NCBI RefSeq assembly: GCF_001039355.2
Contig: NW_019775472.1
Coordinates: forward strand, 248,001 to 312,000
Length of the DNA: 64,000 bases
Source of the DNA: Lingula anatina
Lineage: Eukaryota > Brachiopoda > Lingulata > Lingulida > Lingulidae
Direction: 5' to 3'
The notes under the pieces are model-generated. The model had not been told where the DNA came from and did not search any database. It was given only the letters and a program-made list of their open reading frames with translations. How positions within the stretch are numbered: position 1 is the stretch's first letter; the number at the start of each line of letters is the position of its first letter. This document shows, piece by piece, positions 14,501 to 26,800 of the stretch. The position numbers and the translations under genes were made by a program.

Positions 14501-17500
14501 CTCCACAGGGTCCCTCGCAAAATTGCTTTCAGCCCAAGCGGCTTAGATGTCTGGGTCGGCCACTAAAGCTGCTTAACGATAGTTAATTACCTCCTTATCA
14601 GCCTCAGCAGGCATGACAGACATCTAAGCTGACCAAGGTAATTGCAATTAAGCGAGAATCCACTCGGAGATTGTGCGATCCAAAGTTAGTACGATAGTCT
14701 CTGGGAATGGTCTCTTAGATGAAAATGATGAGATGCCAGACACTTATTCAGAAACCCACATAGTGCAGATTGTAAGCAGTGATAACTGTTCTGCCCAAGA
14801 GTATTGCAAACTTTAGCAATAAGCTTATATTCTTGATTTTTACAAATAGATTAAAAAAGAACTTGATATCAGTTCTGTTGTAAACTTTTACGATATGACA
14901 AGATAAACTCAGAATTCTATATATAACAAGTTGGGCCATGTTATTGTAATCTTCTGAAAAAAAGTATGGCTTAGACATGTTTGTCTTTTATCCACATTTC
15001 AAATTGCAATTTTGAATTTGTCTTCAAAACTGAAGTGCTTGAAAATTGAACACCTTTCAAAGCATTAATTATGAGAGTGTTTTAAAACCTAGCCTCTGCT
15101 GTTCAAAGGTGTTATTTTCCTGTTTCTCTACCCTGTACTTTAGTTTTTATTTTCTCCACCAGGTGTCAGGCATGCATCGTGGGTATGGTCACCACACCAG
15201 TAGTAGCCCCCCTGATATGGTAGGTTACACGTGAGGGGATGTCAGTACTGGGTAGACTTTAAAAAGACTTCTATAAGTGAGATGTTGACATAATGTCTCT
15301 CTAAAGCATTGTGTGAAATTCTTTTTATGGAATAGATATTTACAAAATGTCTCTGTCACCCATGCATGGCACATTTCAGATTGTTTGGTCACAAAAGTTT
15401 CAGTTCTCATCTTGTGACCACTTACTGAACAGTGCCATCTACAGGTGAAATTGTGAACTTGCCTGTTTGAGGCTTTGCATGATATTTTGGAAGTGAAATA
15501 TTTGTTGTAATATTTTGAGAATAGACCTCTGAGGGGTTGACTCTTCTTTTGTTTAATATGCCAGTTAGAGCTATAAAACTGCCAATGCAGTTTACTGGAC
15601 CCTTAAAGGGGTAGTGTATATCATTTTAAGTGTTCCCATGTAGTTTTATTACAGTTATGTTAGTGGAGGAAATTTTATAGTGGAAAGTTGTTAAATTTAA
15701 CACCAGGCAAAGAAGTATTTACTCAGCTGGGTATTTTGATATTTAACAATTCTCATGTGTATCTCGAGATCCAGTAATGCAGCCTTAGTTGTAGATTTAC
15801 TTATTCCCAACATCTGCAATTATGTTTTCTAAACTTACTCTTTACTGAGAATGTCTCATGATTCAAAAATAATTCATAGTAGAAATTACATAAGTGTATT
15901 GGACAGATTGCATCAGATGGATACAGTGTTTGCAGCTTAGATGACAGAAAACTTGTGGGACCATGGAATAGAAGCTCCTCAAACATTTGTAGAAAACTGG
16001 AAAAACAAATGTGGAACTCTTGCTTCTGGTCACAGGCCAGACTTTTGTTCTGGCAATCAGCTTATGAAAACAGCGACTTCTTACATGAAAGTAATAAGGA
16101 ACAAGCAAATTGATGATAACCTGGGTTGTTCAAAATTAAAAAAAGCATTTATGTCAGAAATCTGTTCTGTTAAACACTTCTGTTCTGTTAAACAATGTCA
16201 GTGTTTATCTGTTGTCACTGGATAACATTTGTCTGATAACATTTTTTTTCAAGAGAGCATTCACATCGAGAAGAGCAGAGGTCTAGCAAGGCCGAGACCT
16301 AAATATGGCAGCTCTTCTCGATGTGAATGCTCTCCAAGTTAATGTTGCAAGTTAAGTAATGTAGGCAGTAAAGACTCCATAATTATGCACCTGAGGCAAT
16401 TATTGGCTTCATAGATTTGCTGGAGAGGATGTGGTCATGCAGGAGAAGTAAAAATATAAAATCATATTCAAACTCCATTGTTAAGGGAGGAGCAAGAATT
16501 ATAGAAGATGGCAAGCACAATACCAAAACATGCATGGTTTGCTAAGCAAGTAAAAAACAACAGGATTTTTGCATCAGTAGTGACCTATTTAAGAATCCGT
16601 TTCCTCTTGGCTTGACTGAAGAAACTTTCTTCATAAATAACACAACTTACACAAGTAAAACACCAGTCCAGTGGATAAAGCCAACAGTACTATCGAACTG
16701 TTTGTAGGATCTTGTTTTCCTTCCTGCAATGTTTGTAAAATGACAATTGATAGAAAACCATACTTTCAGGGTATAACAGTGGGTAATTCAAAAAGAAATG
16801 TATCATTTCTCAGGAAACTTACTGCTGCTTCTTTTTGAAAGACTTTACAAACATTTATGATATTGTGTACCAAAAATGTTTTTACAGGTACATGTTTTGC
16901 CTCCCAGAGACATCATCAAAAACAAGAACTCTTAGTCATTGCCTTTTTAAAACTTGAGAAGAATTATTTTTGTAAAACATGGTCATACCAAAATGAGGTA
17001 GATTTTACAATACCAGTTGTTGTTTTGCCTTTGAAAAGGAAGTGGTTTCTTTTTGTAGAATTAGTGAGTTTAAGTGGTGTAATGTTTCAAACTAAGGGCA
17101 ATATTTTATCGTACATTTTTGTTAAAAGCAAGATGCCATCTGGTAGAGAGAGAGAAAGAGAAAACGAATTGATGGATATGATTATATAACTTGTTTGTAG
17201 ATACTTTGTTAGTGTCCCAACATAAAGGTACGGGTACAAGACTGGTACCTTAATTATACCATTAATTACTTTGTCACTGCAAAGTTTTTGATGTAAAGAG
17301 TTAAACTACAAGTTTGATTAAAGACCTAAGTGTGACTGCGCCTATATTTCTTGCCCTTGAAACTATTCAGTGCTGTTTCGTAAATTAATGTTTTTGAGTG
17401 GCGAACAGAAGTGCCCCTAAACTGTAAATGTAAATTCAACTTGAAGGAAGTCTTATGTGTATTAAGTCAGTTCTAAACTGTAGTGTTATATTTTTGAAAG

Positions 17501-19732
17501 TGTTGATATTTTTTGGTTAAGTATTATTTTCTGAAGTTAGGTTTTTGTCCTACAGCATTTGTAACTTTATAAACAAGTGAGTGGGTTTTGAATATATAGT
17601 GATATCAGTTAAATTGATACTTCACATGTATATCTAAGCCTTGGTCCATTCAGTGAGCTACTGACAAAGCAAGCAAACATAAATCAACTCTAGTTTTCAA
17701 GATGTTACCTTAGTTCATATAATAATTACTCAACATTTCTTATGAAAAATCCTTTATAAAAAAGACCAAAGAGTAAAAGGCTTGTAGCTTGCTGTGTTGG
17801 ACAGACTTTGTGAAAACTGGTTTTTAAAGCCCGGGTTTTGGTTGCACAAAAGAAGTTGAATTAAAAGTTGAGCTCATTTTTTTTTTCTTAATATTTTAAC
17901 CTGATTTGACCTTAGATAAATCTTGGTTTTCCTAAATGGGCATTTTGGGTCTTCACTACAAAAAGTTTTAGCTGGGATTAAAGAACAAAAATTTCAGAAG
18001 TTGAGACCAAGTTTTGTCCAAGTGACAACATATTATGTGGACATTTCTCAAAAGAAACAAACCATTTGTGAAATTATCATCTCAGTCTTTCTTAAGAGAT
18101 GTAATTAACTTAGGGTATATTTGGGTATTCATGTCAAAGTCATGAATTTTGTGATGTCAATTTTGTTAAATGTGTTCTATTGTTTTACACTGATTTTGTC
18201 TTTATGATCATTTATAGTAATTTACTAACACTGTGGAGCGTCTCATATTTAGCTGAACATGTTTTTATAGTCAGATCATGGTTAAGGCATTTTTAGATTT
18301 ATTCTGTATGAATCATATGTTAGAAATACCATACAGCACCTTAGTACAATGTGCAGGATTTTAGAAAATCTCATTTCTGTTGAAGTAAACTGTCAGCAAC
18401 TGGTCTTACTGTCATAAAAAATATTTTACAAGTGTAACCAGTTTTCATTATCACTTTTGTAAACTTTTTGCATGTGTTATACAACACATTTTATTTAAAG
18501 TGTGGATAATGACAGTGACAACGTAGCAACTACAATTATATGCGAGTCAGTTTTTGGTGATTTAACCCAGAATTGATTATGTAAGCATTATAGTTTCATA
18601 TGGCATGCAAAAAAAAATATGTATAAATGACCTTTTCATTTTGTAACCACTGACTGTAATATCTGCTTATAAAGAGAAAGTATTCTTTCCCTTAATGTTA
18701 CATTAGAGTTGTATGTATGTAATAATATGTATTGTAAGTTTCATGCCCTCATGGAACTAGAAATAAATTAAATGATATACACAAATTATTGAATGATTTT
18801 TATCACCTTTATATATGTACCTACCTTCACTAACCTTCAACACTTTTATTTGCTTTTGTTATTTGTTTGCTTTATTTATTGATTTATCACAATGCACCCT
18901 CAATGTCTACTTTGTGTATGTTAGCTCTTTTCGTTTCAGTAATCACACTATTGCAAACCTTTTTTCTTATTTCAATTATCCTTGTTTCATAATTTATACT
19001 AATTGTTCACAGATCTGCTTAGAGTTTGCACTTCAGACTAACAGAATGTAACAAATTATTATAATCCATTCAAACTTAATTTTATCCCGCCTTGCACATT
19101 TTTGCATATGACCTCGACCTTTGCCCCAAGCCTTTTTTTCCTCTGTTGGCTTAAACCTTCACTTCTTACATGTCTGCATGCAGATAAAAAAAAAATCAAT
19201 CCATAATATAAAGAAATGTGATGTGATGGAAATAAATCCAAGTAATCATCAGGCATGCCATTTTCATCATCAACACAAAATTCTGTTTTTTATCACCAGT
19301 GCATGGTTTGAAAGCTTTCAAGCTAGAAGCAGATCTGTTGAACAAATTTTTTAGGATTTTTGTGGGAAAAGGGTTTATTATTTTTGCTGAAGTGCATCAT
19401 TCACTTTTGAGATTTTAATGCATGAAATGTTTGGTTTCTCAAACACATTTGGTTGCCAAAATTGCACTGTATGGAATTTGTGCTTCTTGTAATAAAAAAA
19501 GAAAAGCAAGTAAGCAACTGATTTTGCATGTCATGGCAAACTGAAAATGAACCAAAAGGATTGAAGGTCACATCACGTTTCTTTTTAGGGTTCAAGAGAT
19601 GGAGGTAGTCGAACGACTTCACCCGGAGGGGAGGACAGCAATAGTTTCCCAAACATTCACGATTTGAACAGCAATTCTGGAGATGGCAGTTACCATGATG
19701 AGGAGCCATCCAACAAAAGGCCTAAGGTCTAA
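2483..19732 (+). CDS. Pbx: PBX/extradenticle-type TALE homeodomain transcription factor (5' part outside window)
   Basis: Coding exons are 2483-2721, 2992-3182, 9495-9630, then one of 10337-10460 or 10508-10631, then 11600-11691, 13344-13412, 15163-15219 and 19589-19732 (TAA). All junctions are GT-AG and in phase. The first exon enters in phase 1 and encodes the end of PBC-A and the start of PBC-B ([20 protein letters not shown], an Ala/Gly linker, then [14 protein letters not shown]). The second gives the rest of PBC-B and reaches the homeodomain. The third encodes homeodomain helices 1-2, including the TALE three-residue loop (LSNPYP). The following pair encodes helix 3 ([10 protein letters not shown]). 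The C-terminus keeps the vertebrate-like [12 protein letters not shown] stretch and ends in the basic NKRPKV. PBX proteins bind DNA with HOX and MEIS partners in the nucleus. The MEIS-binding PBC-A exon and the start codon are not in the window. The family assignment is very secure; the exon model is mine, without transcript support. Confidence 0.96.
3183..9494 (+). other. Large PBX intron (6.3 kb)
   Basis: No exon can be supported here. It holds TTG/TTA and GAT repeats at about 3743-3800, poly-G runs near 4700 and 6731, a poly-T run near 8890 and a (TA)n/poly-T tract just before the acceptor at 9494. The intron separates the PBC-B exons from the homeodomain exons. Confidence 0.75.
10337..10460 (+). 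CDS. Pbx: PBX alternative exon a (canonical homeodomain helix 3)
   Basis: This 124-nt exon follows a TTCTAG acceptor and ends at G|GTAAGC. It encodes 41 codons plus one base, starting [20 protein letters not shown]. This matches vertebrate PBX through the recognition helix (N47, W48, N51, R53, R55 in homeodomain numbering) and the fourth helix after the homeodomain. Its phase is 0 in and 1 out, identical to the copy just downstream. It should represent the ancestral isoform. Confidence 0.95.
10461..10507 (+). other. 47-nt spacer intron between the two alternative PBX exons
   Basis: The spacer begins GTAAGC and ends CCCTAG but is only 47 nt long. That is too short for easy branch-point and U1/U2 pairing in most animals, so direct a-to-b splicing is probably sterically blocked. 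A pyrimidine-rich run (TCTTCCTGCTTTATACCC) serves the acceptor of exon b. Confidence 0.8.
10508..10631 (+). CDS. Pbx: PBX alternative exon b (diverged duplicate of homeodomain helix 3 exon)
   Basis: A second 124-nt exon begins after CCCTAG and ends at G|GTATGT. It encodes [20 protein letters not shown] followed by 21 further codons. By my count 22 of 41 residues match exon a. The core [10 protein letters not shown] is unchanged, but many of its codons differ at synonymous positions (for example R as AGA versus CGT and G as GGA versus GGT), which points to purifying selection rather than a recent copy. Differences fall at homeodomain position 46 (Ser to Cys), 58 (Lys to Arg), 60 (Ile to Thr) and throughout the post-homeodomain helix. 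It joins in frame to the same flanking exons as exon a. Confidence 0.92.
10910..10949. repeat. (CG)10(CA)10 dinucleotide tract
   Basis: About 20 bp of CG repeat runs directly into about 20 bp of CA repeat. This is a strictly alternating purine-pyrimidine tract able to adopt Z-DNA. It lies about 280 bp downstream of PBX alternative exon b, inside the same intron. Confidence 0.95.
11470..11552. repeat. AAT/AAAT microsatellite
   Basis: A poly-A run is followed by AAT and then repeated AAAT units in the PBX intron just before the exon at 11600. Confidence 0.9.
14457..14714. mobile_element. Family 1 MITE (PIF/Harbinger-like), in PBX intron
   Basis: The ends GACTGGGTTCCC and GGGAATGGTCTC are imperfect inverted repeats flanked by TAA and TTA. 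The interior shares TTAATTACC, CAGGCATGACAGAC and GATCGAT-like blocks with the copies at 48.2, 60.2 and 62.1 kb. It has no coding capacity. The TAA target preference is proved by the empty site described at 62145-62369. Confidence 0.8.
15220..18790 (+). other. PBX last intron, possibly an alternative 3' UTR
   Basis: Read-through of the donor at 15219 adds VGYT and a TGA. The 3.5 kb that follows is T-rich, lacks recognisable exons and ends near an AATAAA at 18762-18767. It could serve as an alternative terminal exon. This is inference only; the main model splices it out to the exon at 19589. Confidence 0.25.
16252..16336. mobile_element. Short foldback MITE (85 bp), family 3-like
   Basis: GAGAGCATTCACATCGAGAAGAG at the left end is repeated inverted at the right. 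The centre shares AGGTCTAGCAAGGCC and CCTAAATATGGC with the elements at 28336 and 42286. The RNA strand of this PBX intron would fold into a tight hairpin of about 30 bp. Confidence 0.8.
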
Positions 19733-22700
19733 GAAAGTCCAGGTCACTGTCCTCAATGTCAAAGTTCAAGGCCATCATCACTGTGAAAGAAGAATGGCTG
19801 AAGAACTTATGTGAACTGTCTCAAGAATATGTTGGATTTTTATGCAGTTCTTTACATGTGTGTATGTATATGAGCTGTTCTTTATTTAAGAAATTTGTTT
19901 GAATGTGTAGATGTTTAATGTGGATTATTTTCTTCCATGTAACATGTTACTCTGCCCCTATACTCTAGACAGAAAAAGGGAATTACTTTATGCAAATATG
20001 TAGTCACATTTTTCTTGAAAACAAGCAGAAAACCCCAGAATAGTACATCCTGAACATTTTATGAAATATTGTTGGTCCTAGTTTTTCCTTGTTGCTCAAA
20101 AAATCAAAGGCCAATCCATCATGTTTTAAGTCACTTTGTTATGGAAGATTAAATCAAAAGTTAAAGACAAAACCATTAGTTTTAGAGCAGTATGTTGATA
20201 TGTTGCATGATCTTGCAACACGCTAGTCAGAAGTATTTTAAGCAGCACATATCATTTTAACCTTGGGGAGGGTGGATGTGTGTGTGGATTTGGCCAATTT
20301 GCAAAATGCTTCCAAGAAGTTAGCTGGTGCTGATATTGTTGGTTCATTATTGATATTGAACCAATGAATGCCATCCAGAATGGTACCTTCATTATAAGAA
20401 TACTTTTTTGTGTGGTCAATCAAAAAGACAGTCAGTGATGAAGTTTTCTTGTTGAATATAAAGTGGAAATGAACAATATTTTTAAAGATTTCCTTTTCAA
20501 TATAACTGTAAACGAATTTTTCTTACTTTTGGCAGTGTTTTTTACATGAATATGTAAGTTAAACTTAAAAGTTTAAGACAATCCCTTTTGTTTGTTTTAG
20601 GTTTAATCCTTCTTGATCTCTCAAATAATTTATCCCTTCTACTTCCAATATCAGTTAAATACTAATTTTGTCACGGTTGCCATGAAGGCCTTGCATGATA
20701 TCAGCCTGTTCTTTCAAGGGTAATGGACAGTTTAATTCATCGGTTTGTCAAATAATAATGGGATTCATTACCCCTTCCACATAAAGTAAACAGTTTTACC
20801 TATTGGTGCCTGAAAACTGAATGGGTGAGACAGATAGAGTATTGAAATAGTTGAATAACTGTCTTATCTGTATCTAGCCTAGTCATTATGAAAGATTATG
20901 TACCTACTAGAATTTTTGAAAAAGGTTACTTAAATTTAAGTAGTGGATAGCTGTAGGGTACATTAGTGTAACAATTTATATATATATTTTACTACGTGTT
21001 CTAGTCCTCTTTTTTTTAATTTTTTAAGATAAATGTTATTGGTGCTGTTTAAAGTAAGTGGACATGCAAAATTCACATTAATGGATTGTTCTGTTATGTT
21101 TTATACTACTTTAAGAGAGACACATTTCCATAAATTAAGTGTTCATAACAAGACACAAATCTTTTCAAATTTATTCATGGTGAAATTAACAGTTTATATC
21201 TTGGGCATACATTAGACTCTATAAAAATGTATACCTTTTCTGAAAATTTTCAGTTGGCTTAATTTTAATTGTACACGGATACTATTACAAGGAGACACCT
21301 AAAATTTTGTCTTGTGGCTTTGTCTTAGTAAAGTGGCTGTCTTCAACATGGCATTTTTTATCTCAGTGAATTTTTACTTGAGAGTTAAATTAACTTCAGA
21401 TGATTTTCAGCCTTCAAAGGAACTTGCATATTTCAAATAGGTATTGCATTTTTTTTTTTTTTTTTTTTTTTTTGACAGGGGTTTTAAATTATCTGAAATC
21501 ACTTATTTGCAACATAAATTTCATGCTCCTTTTCTTGACTGGTATGTCCATGTCTTATGAAGATCATTAAGATGATATTTGTAAAAAGTGCTGTTTATTT
21601 GCTTGGATTTATTGCTGTGTAATTCTATATATATATATATATACCAAAGGGAACAAACAGTATTGTACTTATATTATGGCAAATTGGTCCTCAAGACCTT
21701 AAAACAGATTTTTAGTATAAACCTTCCAAACCAGGTGAAACTCTTTGTTTTCAGAAAAATCAGGCAGCCCCCACTTAATATTATATTATTATTGCATCAG
21801 TGATACCCTGAAAGCGTTCTTGACTTTTATACGAGATGAGAATGTAAAGAAGCACAGTGGGGACAAATGTCTATGACAAAATGAGTTAAATCTGGTTTTA
21901 GAAATATTTATACCTCATCTAGCCTTCACTTATATTCTGAGTTACTTCATTTTTGCAGTGGTACGGAATTTCAACTATTGTACTTTCCCCATAACAGTTG
22001 TATAATTATACTCCCCCCCCCTCTCCTTTTAAAGAAAGTATAAAAAGTGACTTGTTGGCTTCAGGATTCTTTCATGAGAGTACATATTTTAATGAGAATA
22101 TTTTGGGATATATTTGCCAACACAAAATTGATGAAGTTCTTTTCCCAACTGACCTTGAAATCATAATTTTTTTTTTTCATTTATTATAATTATTTCAATT
22201 AAAAGTAGAAATCTGAAGTTTTTGTACCACTTACATATGGAAATATGCAAGTGAAATATTCAGTCTCTTAAATTTAATTTTTTTTCTTATTAATTAAAAT
22301 ATGTTATTTTTATTTTATTTTTTTCTGTACATAGGACAATTTTTCCAACTTTATTTCTGAACTTTGCTTTTTGGTTCACAATTAATTTGATGGTTGTAAA
22401 GTAATAGTTCAAAGCTGCATAACAAAGCGGAATATTCTTTTTGTTTGTGATATAAATTGTTTTAAAATGTGCTTTAGTAGAAGGTATATCTTCATGGTGC
22501 CTCTTTAGATTAACAGGCTAAACTTTTTTGTGCCTTTTTTCCAAACTAAATACAGAATCTCAGAAGCCGATAAAAGTCGATATAAAAAGTATATAGCAAA
22601 CTGATCAGTGTACCATCTATTCATTGTCACTTATCTTGGAATTTAAATGTATCAATAATTTAGATATTTAAGATGTGGCCTTTGAATGAGACCTTACCTG

Positions 22701-22860
22701 GCATATGTAGATTTTTAATAGAAATTACTGTTATCATAACAATTTTCATAAAATAACAATGATTTATACATGTAGTACATTATTTGTATGTAATATATTG
22801 ATAGAGAAATATTGTATTTTTCTGAAACATTTCAAATAAATGTTGCTTTGCTTTTAGTTG
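19733..22860 (+). other. Pbx: PBX 3' untranslated region and poly(A) signal
   Basis: About 3.1 kb of non-coding, AT-rich sequence follows the PBX stop. A canonical AATAAA at 22835-22840 is the last strong signal before the convergent HENMT1 gene. A poly-T run (about 21451-21473) and a short TA repeat lie within it. The exact 3' end is not shown by sequence alone. Confidence 0.55.
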
Positions 22861-23819
22861 AATTTATAGTTGGGACTTGGATCATTTTGAACACTTTCTG
22901 GAGTTATTGGTTAAAAACATGATAAATTGGATAAAGGCTTGGTGTAGAAAAACGAAATTTTGATTTCAAAGAGCATTCAACACTTCCTTACATAGATACT
23001 AATGCTACTTTGATCAAATGCAGATTCTGGCATTGAAAAAAACTAGAAACAACTCATCAAATGGACAAGCATTGAAGATTGTTAATTTTAATTCATGCTG
23101 ACCCTGCATGGGTAAACTTTACATCCTATATAAAAAGAAAACACCAAAGCAGGAAATTGTTTCGTTGACAATAGTATAATTCCCTGATCTAAGTAAGAGA
23201 CCACATGAACTGAACACTGCCCGTTTGCAGTGCTTCTACTGTTGGCATTTAGTTTTATCAAGTCCGCTGTCATCACCAACACACTGACTATATTAAAAAT
23301 CCAATACTTCACTTGTTTTACCTCTCACTCATTAATCTACACCCGTGGATTACTTCTAACTGTCAGCAACATAAAGGCGTTTTTGTGTCAAAACAAAGCC
23401 TATTTCTTATTAACAATATGACTTGCAGTTGCCATGTTTAAAAGATTACCTTCCAAGTACTGTTCTGAAAAACTTCTGCAACTCATGACTGCACAAAGGT
23501 ATATAATGTTAACAGATGAAGATAAATCAAATCGTTAAATATATATTTAAAACTGATGTGAAAGACTATGTTGCATGAAGTATTGAGTATGAATGAATTA
23601 TTGAGTACGAATGAATTATGTTGAGAAAAAAAAAATTGAAAGTGCAAGCATAATCCATTTTAAGTATTGCACCAATAACTAGCCCCTCCAAAATTTGATT
23701 GTTAAAAAGTTACTCTGAATGTGACCAACCTGGAGTGTTACTTTGACACTAAAAGTGAATGCCTAAATGGGTTCCTGTACTGATGCAGTAACTTTATTCA
23801 AATGTTCCATCAGGAGTAT
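22861..23819. other. Intergenic region between convergent PBX and HENMT1
   Basis: No gene is supported here. It must contain the HENMT1 3' UTR (minus strand). A minus-strand AATAAA lies at 23793-23798, very close to the stop codon, so a more distal signal may be used. Confidence 0.5.
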
Positions 23820-26800
23820 TTAAATATCATCTTTTATTTGAGATGCAGGAGTATTAAAGAAATTACCAGTGTGAGTAGAGACGCTTGATGTTAAAACAAG
23901 TTTGCATGCATCACACAGGCTTCCTATGTCACTGCCCCATCTCACAGCTTCAATCTTCCTATCTATGGCGCCCTGAGAATCACAGCCTGGCCAGCAGCAT
24001 TCCACAAGGTGGGCTAGGCCATCTGGGCTGTTTTTCTTGGAAAATAATCTATAGGCTGGGGCAGTCTGAACCTGGTCCACAGCGCAATACCAATTCTCAT
24101 CATCATCAGTAACTTCAATCAGTTCTCTAGAACAGTTAAAAAAATTATTGCCAGGAATTTTATTACCCTGGATTCCTTCTGTTGAGTTGAGATTAACACC
24201 CTGGTCTTCTGTAGATTCATACCAGTCATTCTTCTTACAAGTCGTGGTATATCTAGAAGTTACACCTGAGCAATTTTCATTTAAACCATCGCCATCATCA
24301 TCATCATCATCATCCCAGGTTTCAAGTAATCCCCATTCTCCGTCTTTCCATTTCGTGTAAGCACCTTTACTGTCTTCTTGTGCTGCAACTGTTGCTGAGG
24401 CAGTATCAGCATCCCAATCTTCTTCCCAATTACACTGATTCTGCTGATACTGTGAGTCCCAAGTCGGGTTGGAGGAGCACTGGTTATCTACAGTGTTAGA
24501 GTTCCCAACACCTATGTTGTCCTCTATGCATGAGTCACTGTGAGATGACACAGAGCTCTCGGTGTCTGAATAACAGAAGTAATCCTCTAGATTCAGGGTG
24601 TGTGTTACTGCCGTCTCTGTAGCATTTAGACTTACGTCTGCTCCTTCAAGAACATCCCTGTAAAAAGAAAAGAAACTATCATTTGAAAATATTCCCAAGT
24701 AAATGGAATATAAATTCTATCATGTGGAAAACATGTCTCAAATCACATCACTTCTGTATTTCTTTTAATTTTATTCATTTTTATTTTCATTAGTTTAAGT
24801 TGTTTCCAGTCAGGTTAGATACGTTGGCTGTGGTGGAATTATTGTTATCAGAGGGCCTAGTGAGATGGGTTGGATCAAGACACATTGCCTCAACTAAGAG
24901 CAAGACCTAATTTAGTCATGTGGACAACCCAACAAGCTTAAAAGTACTTTTACAGCATGATATTGGGAGAATTTTTTCAACTTAAAGAAAAAGAACACTT
25001 CAATACATCAGTATATTGGAAATCTTTTACCTTAAAATGCCCATGTCTCCTCCACACAAATGTTTGACATCTGTGAACCTGGCCACAGCATCCAAAGGCA
25101 CCTGCACAGTTACTGGCCTGGGACCATAAAATAGAGATAAAATGATAAATTGATATCGGTGCAAAACACCCAAATTCAGCACATTTCAGTATTGTCTAAT
25201 TCCAGCTGTTTGCTTCACTTTTTTGTGTTAAAACGATAGGCGTTCAGAAATGGACCATCTCTTATCAATATCAGTTAAGTGATGTAAAAATAATAAGGCC
25301 TAATAGGTCAGGTTCCTAATAAAATGCAATCTGATCAATGAATTAAGACAGTCACTGATCTAATAAATCTGCTAGTCTGGTAGTGTTGTCAGTCACAAAT
25401 TTCTGGTACAATTTCAACCATTTGTAAAAACAGCAAGTTTCTTTTTCATGTACCTAATTTAGCATGCTTCAGTTGAGTTTCTGTCTAAATCTTTAGGTAA
25501 ATATTGCTGCCAAAGCAGAATGATGACACATCCTCTGTTCCCAAAGTTGATAGTAATTTGAAAAAGAATGCCTCTCCATTCTCAGACGCATGTAATATCT
25601 AAAGAACACATCCTTTATAGCCTAATCACATGAAAATTCTTTCAGATAAACTGAGACCAAGCAGACAATAAAATTGTGTTATCTAAAAATATAACCTACC
25701 CTCTATCTCCTAAGATATATTCATCTGCATCATCTCCATGCTGTCTCTGATAAAGTACATTGGAATATGCCAATTCTTGGATACGCTTTGTGGCTGCAGC
25801 CAGAATCTGCTCCTCTATACTGCCCTCGGGTTGTTTGTATGGGAAAACATGCTCTGCTATCTAAACAAAAAATCATCGTGTAAAATGACACAATGCATGG
25901 AAAATGTTTAAGCATTGATATCCCAAAGAGGTTTATCATTAACAACAAAAAGTTAACCTTTTAGGAACGTTACACATTACAACTAGCAGTAAATAATTCA
26001 GTCAACCTCTGTTTCTATTTCTATGCCAGTAAGTTTTTCTATTTTTCAAACATCAAGAGGCCATATCATAATAAAAGTAGAAAAATAAAACTTGAAATCT
26101 TTTCAAGTTGATATGCAGAATACTACCTATCCAATATATTTGTTTCCCAAACTAACTTACAATGCTATAACACTGAATATCTTCAATATCATGTGCACCA
26201 GGCTTGCTATGGGCCAGTCTCTCAAATATTGCCAGCTGAGAACAAAAGCCTACATCAGTTCCCTCTGGTGGCTCACCAACACCACCAAACTCCACTGTGT
26301 ATCCATGTAAACGAGCCAGATTGAGACACCTGAAGTGCAACAAAAATTATTTGAAGATCTAACAGGGGATGTCATCAATATAAGGAATTGTTTTGTTGCA
26401 GAATGTAACTACTCATTTATAAGCATAATTCAACACAAAAACAGATCAAGGCAAAAAAAAAATAGAAATATTCCTAAACAATTACTTAAAATATAAAATT
26501 TTGTCTATATTTTAAGATAATATTCAATTGTGGACACAGAAACTGACACACAGAGAGAAACAGCTTATAAAATTACTGCCATAACTTTTCCCCCAATTTT
26601 CCGGCTTTGAACATTTTCTATACTATCCTGTCTACACAAAAGGAAAGAAATCTTCAAATGATGAAAAGTCACATATTCACTGCAGTACTTTTGACGAAGT
26701 ATTATCAAATTCACACGCAGGCACTACTACCTGGTTTTTTGCCTCATACATTTTCATACCTATAAAGCCACATATCAACCGGGATATAAAAAGATTCAAT

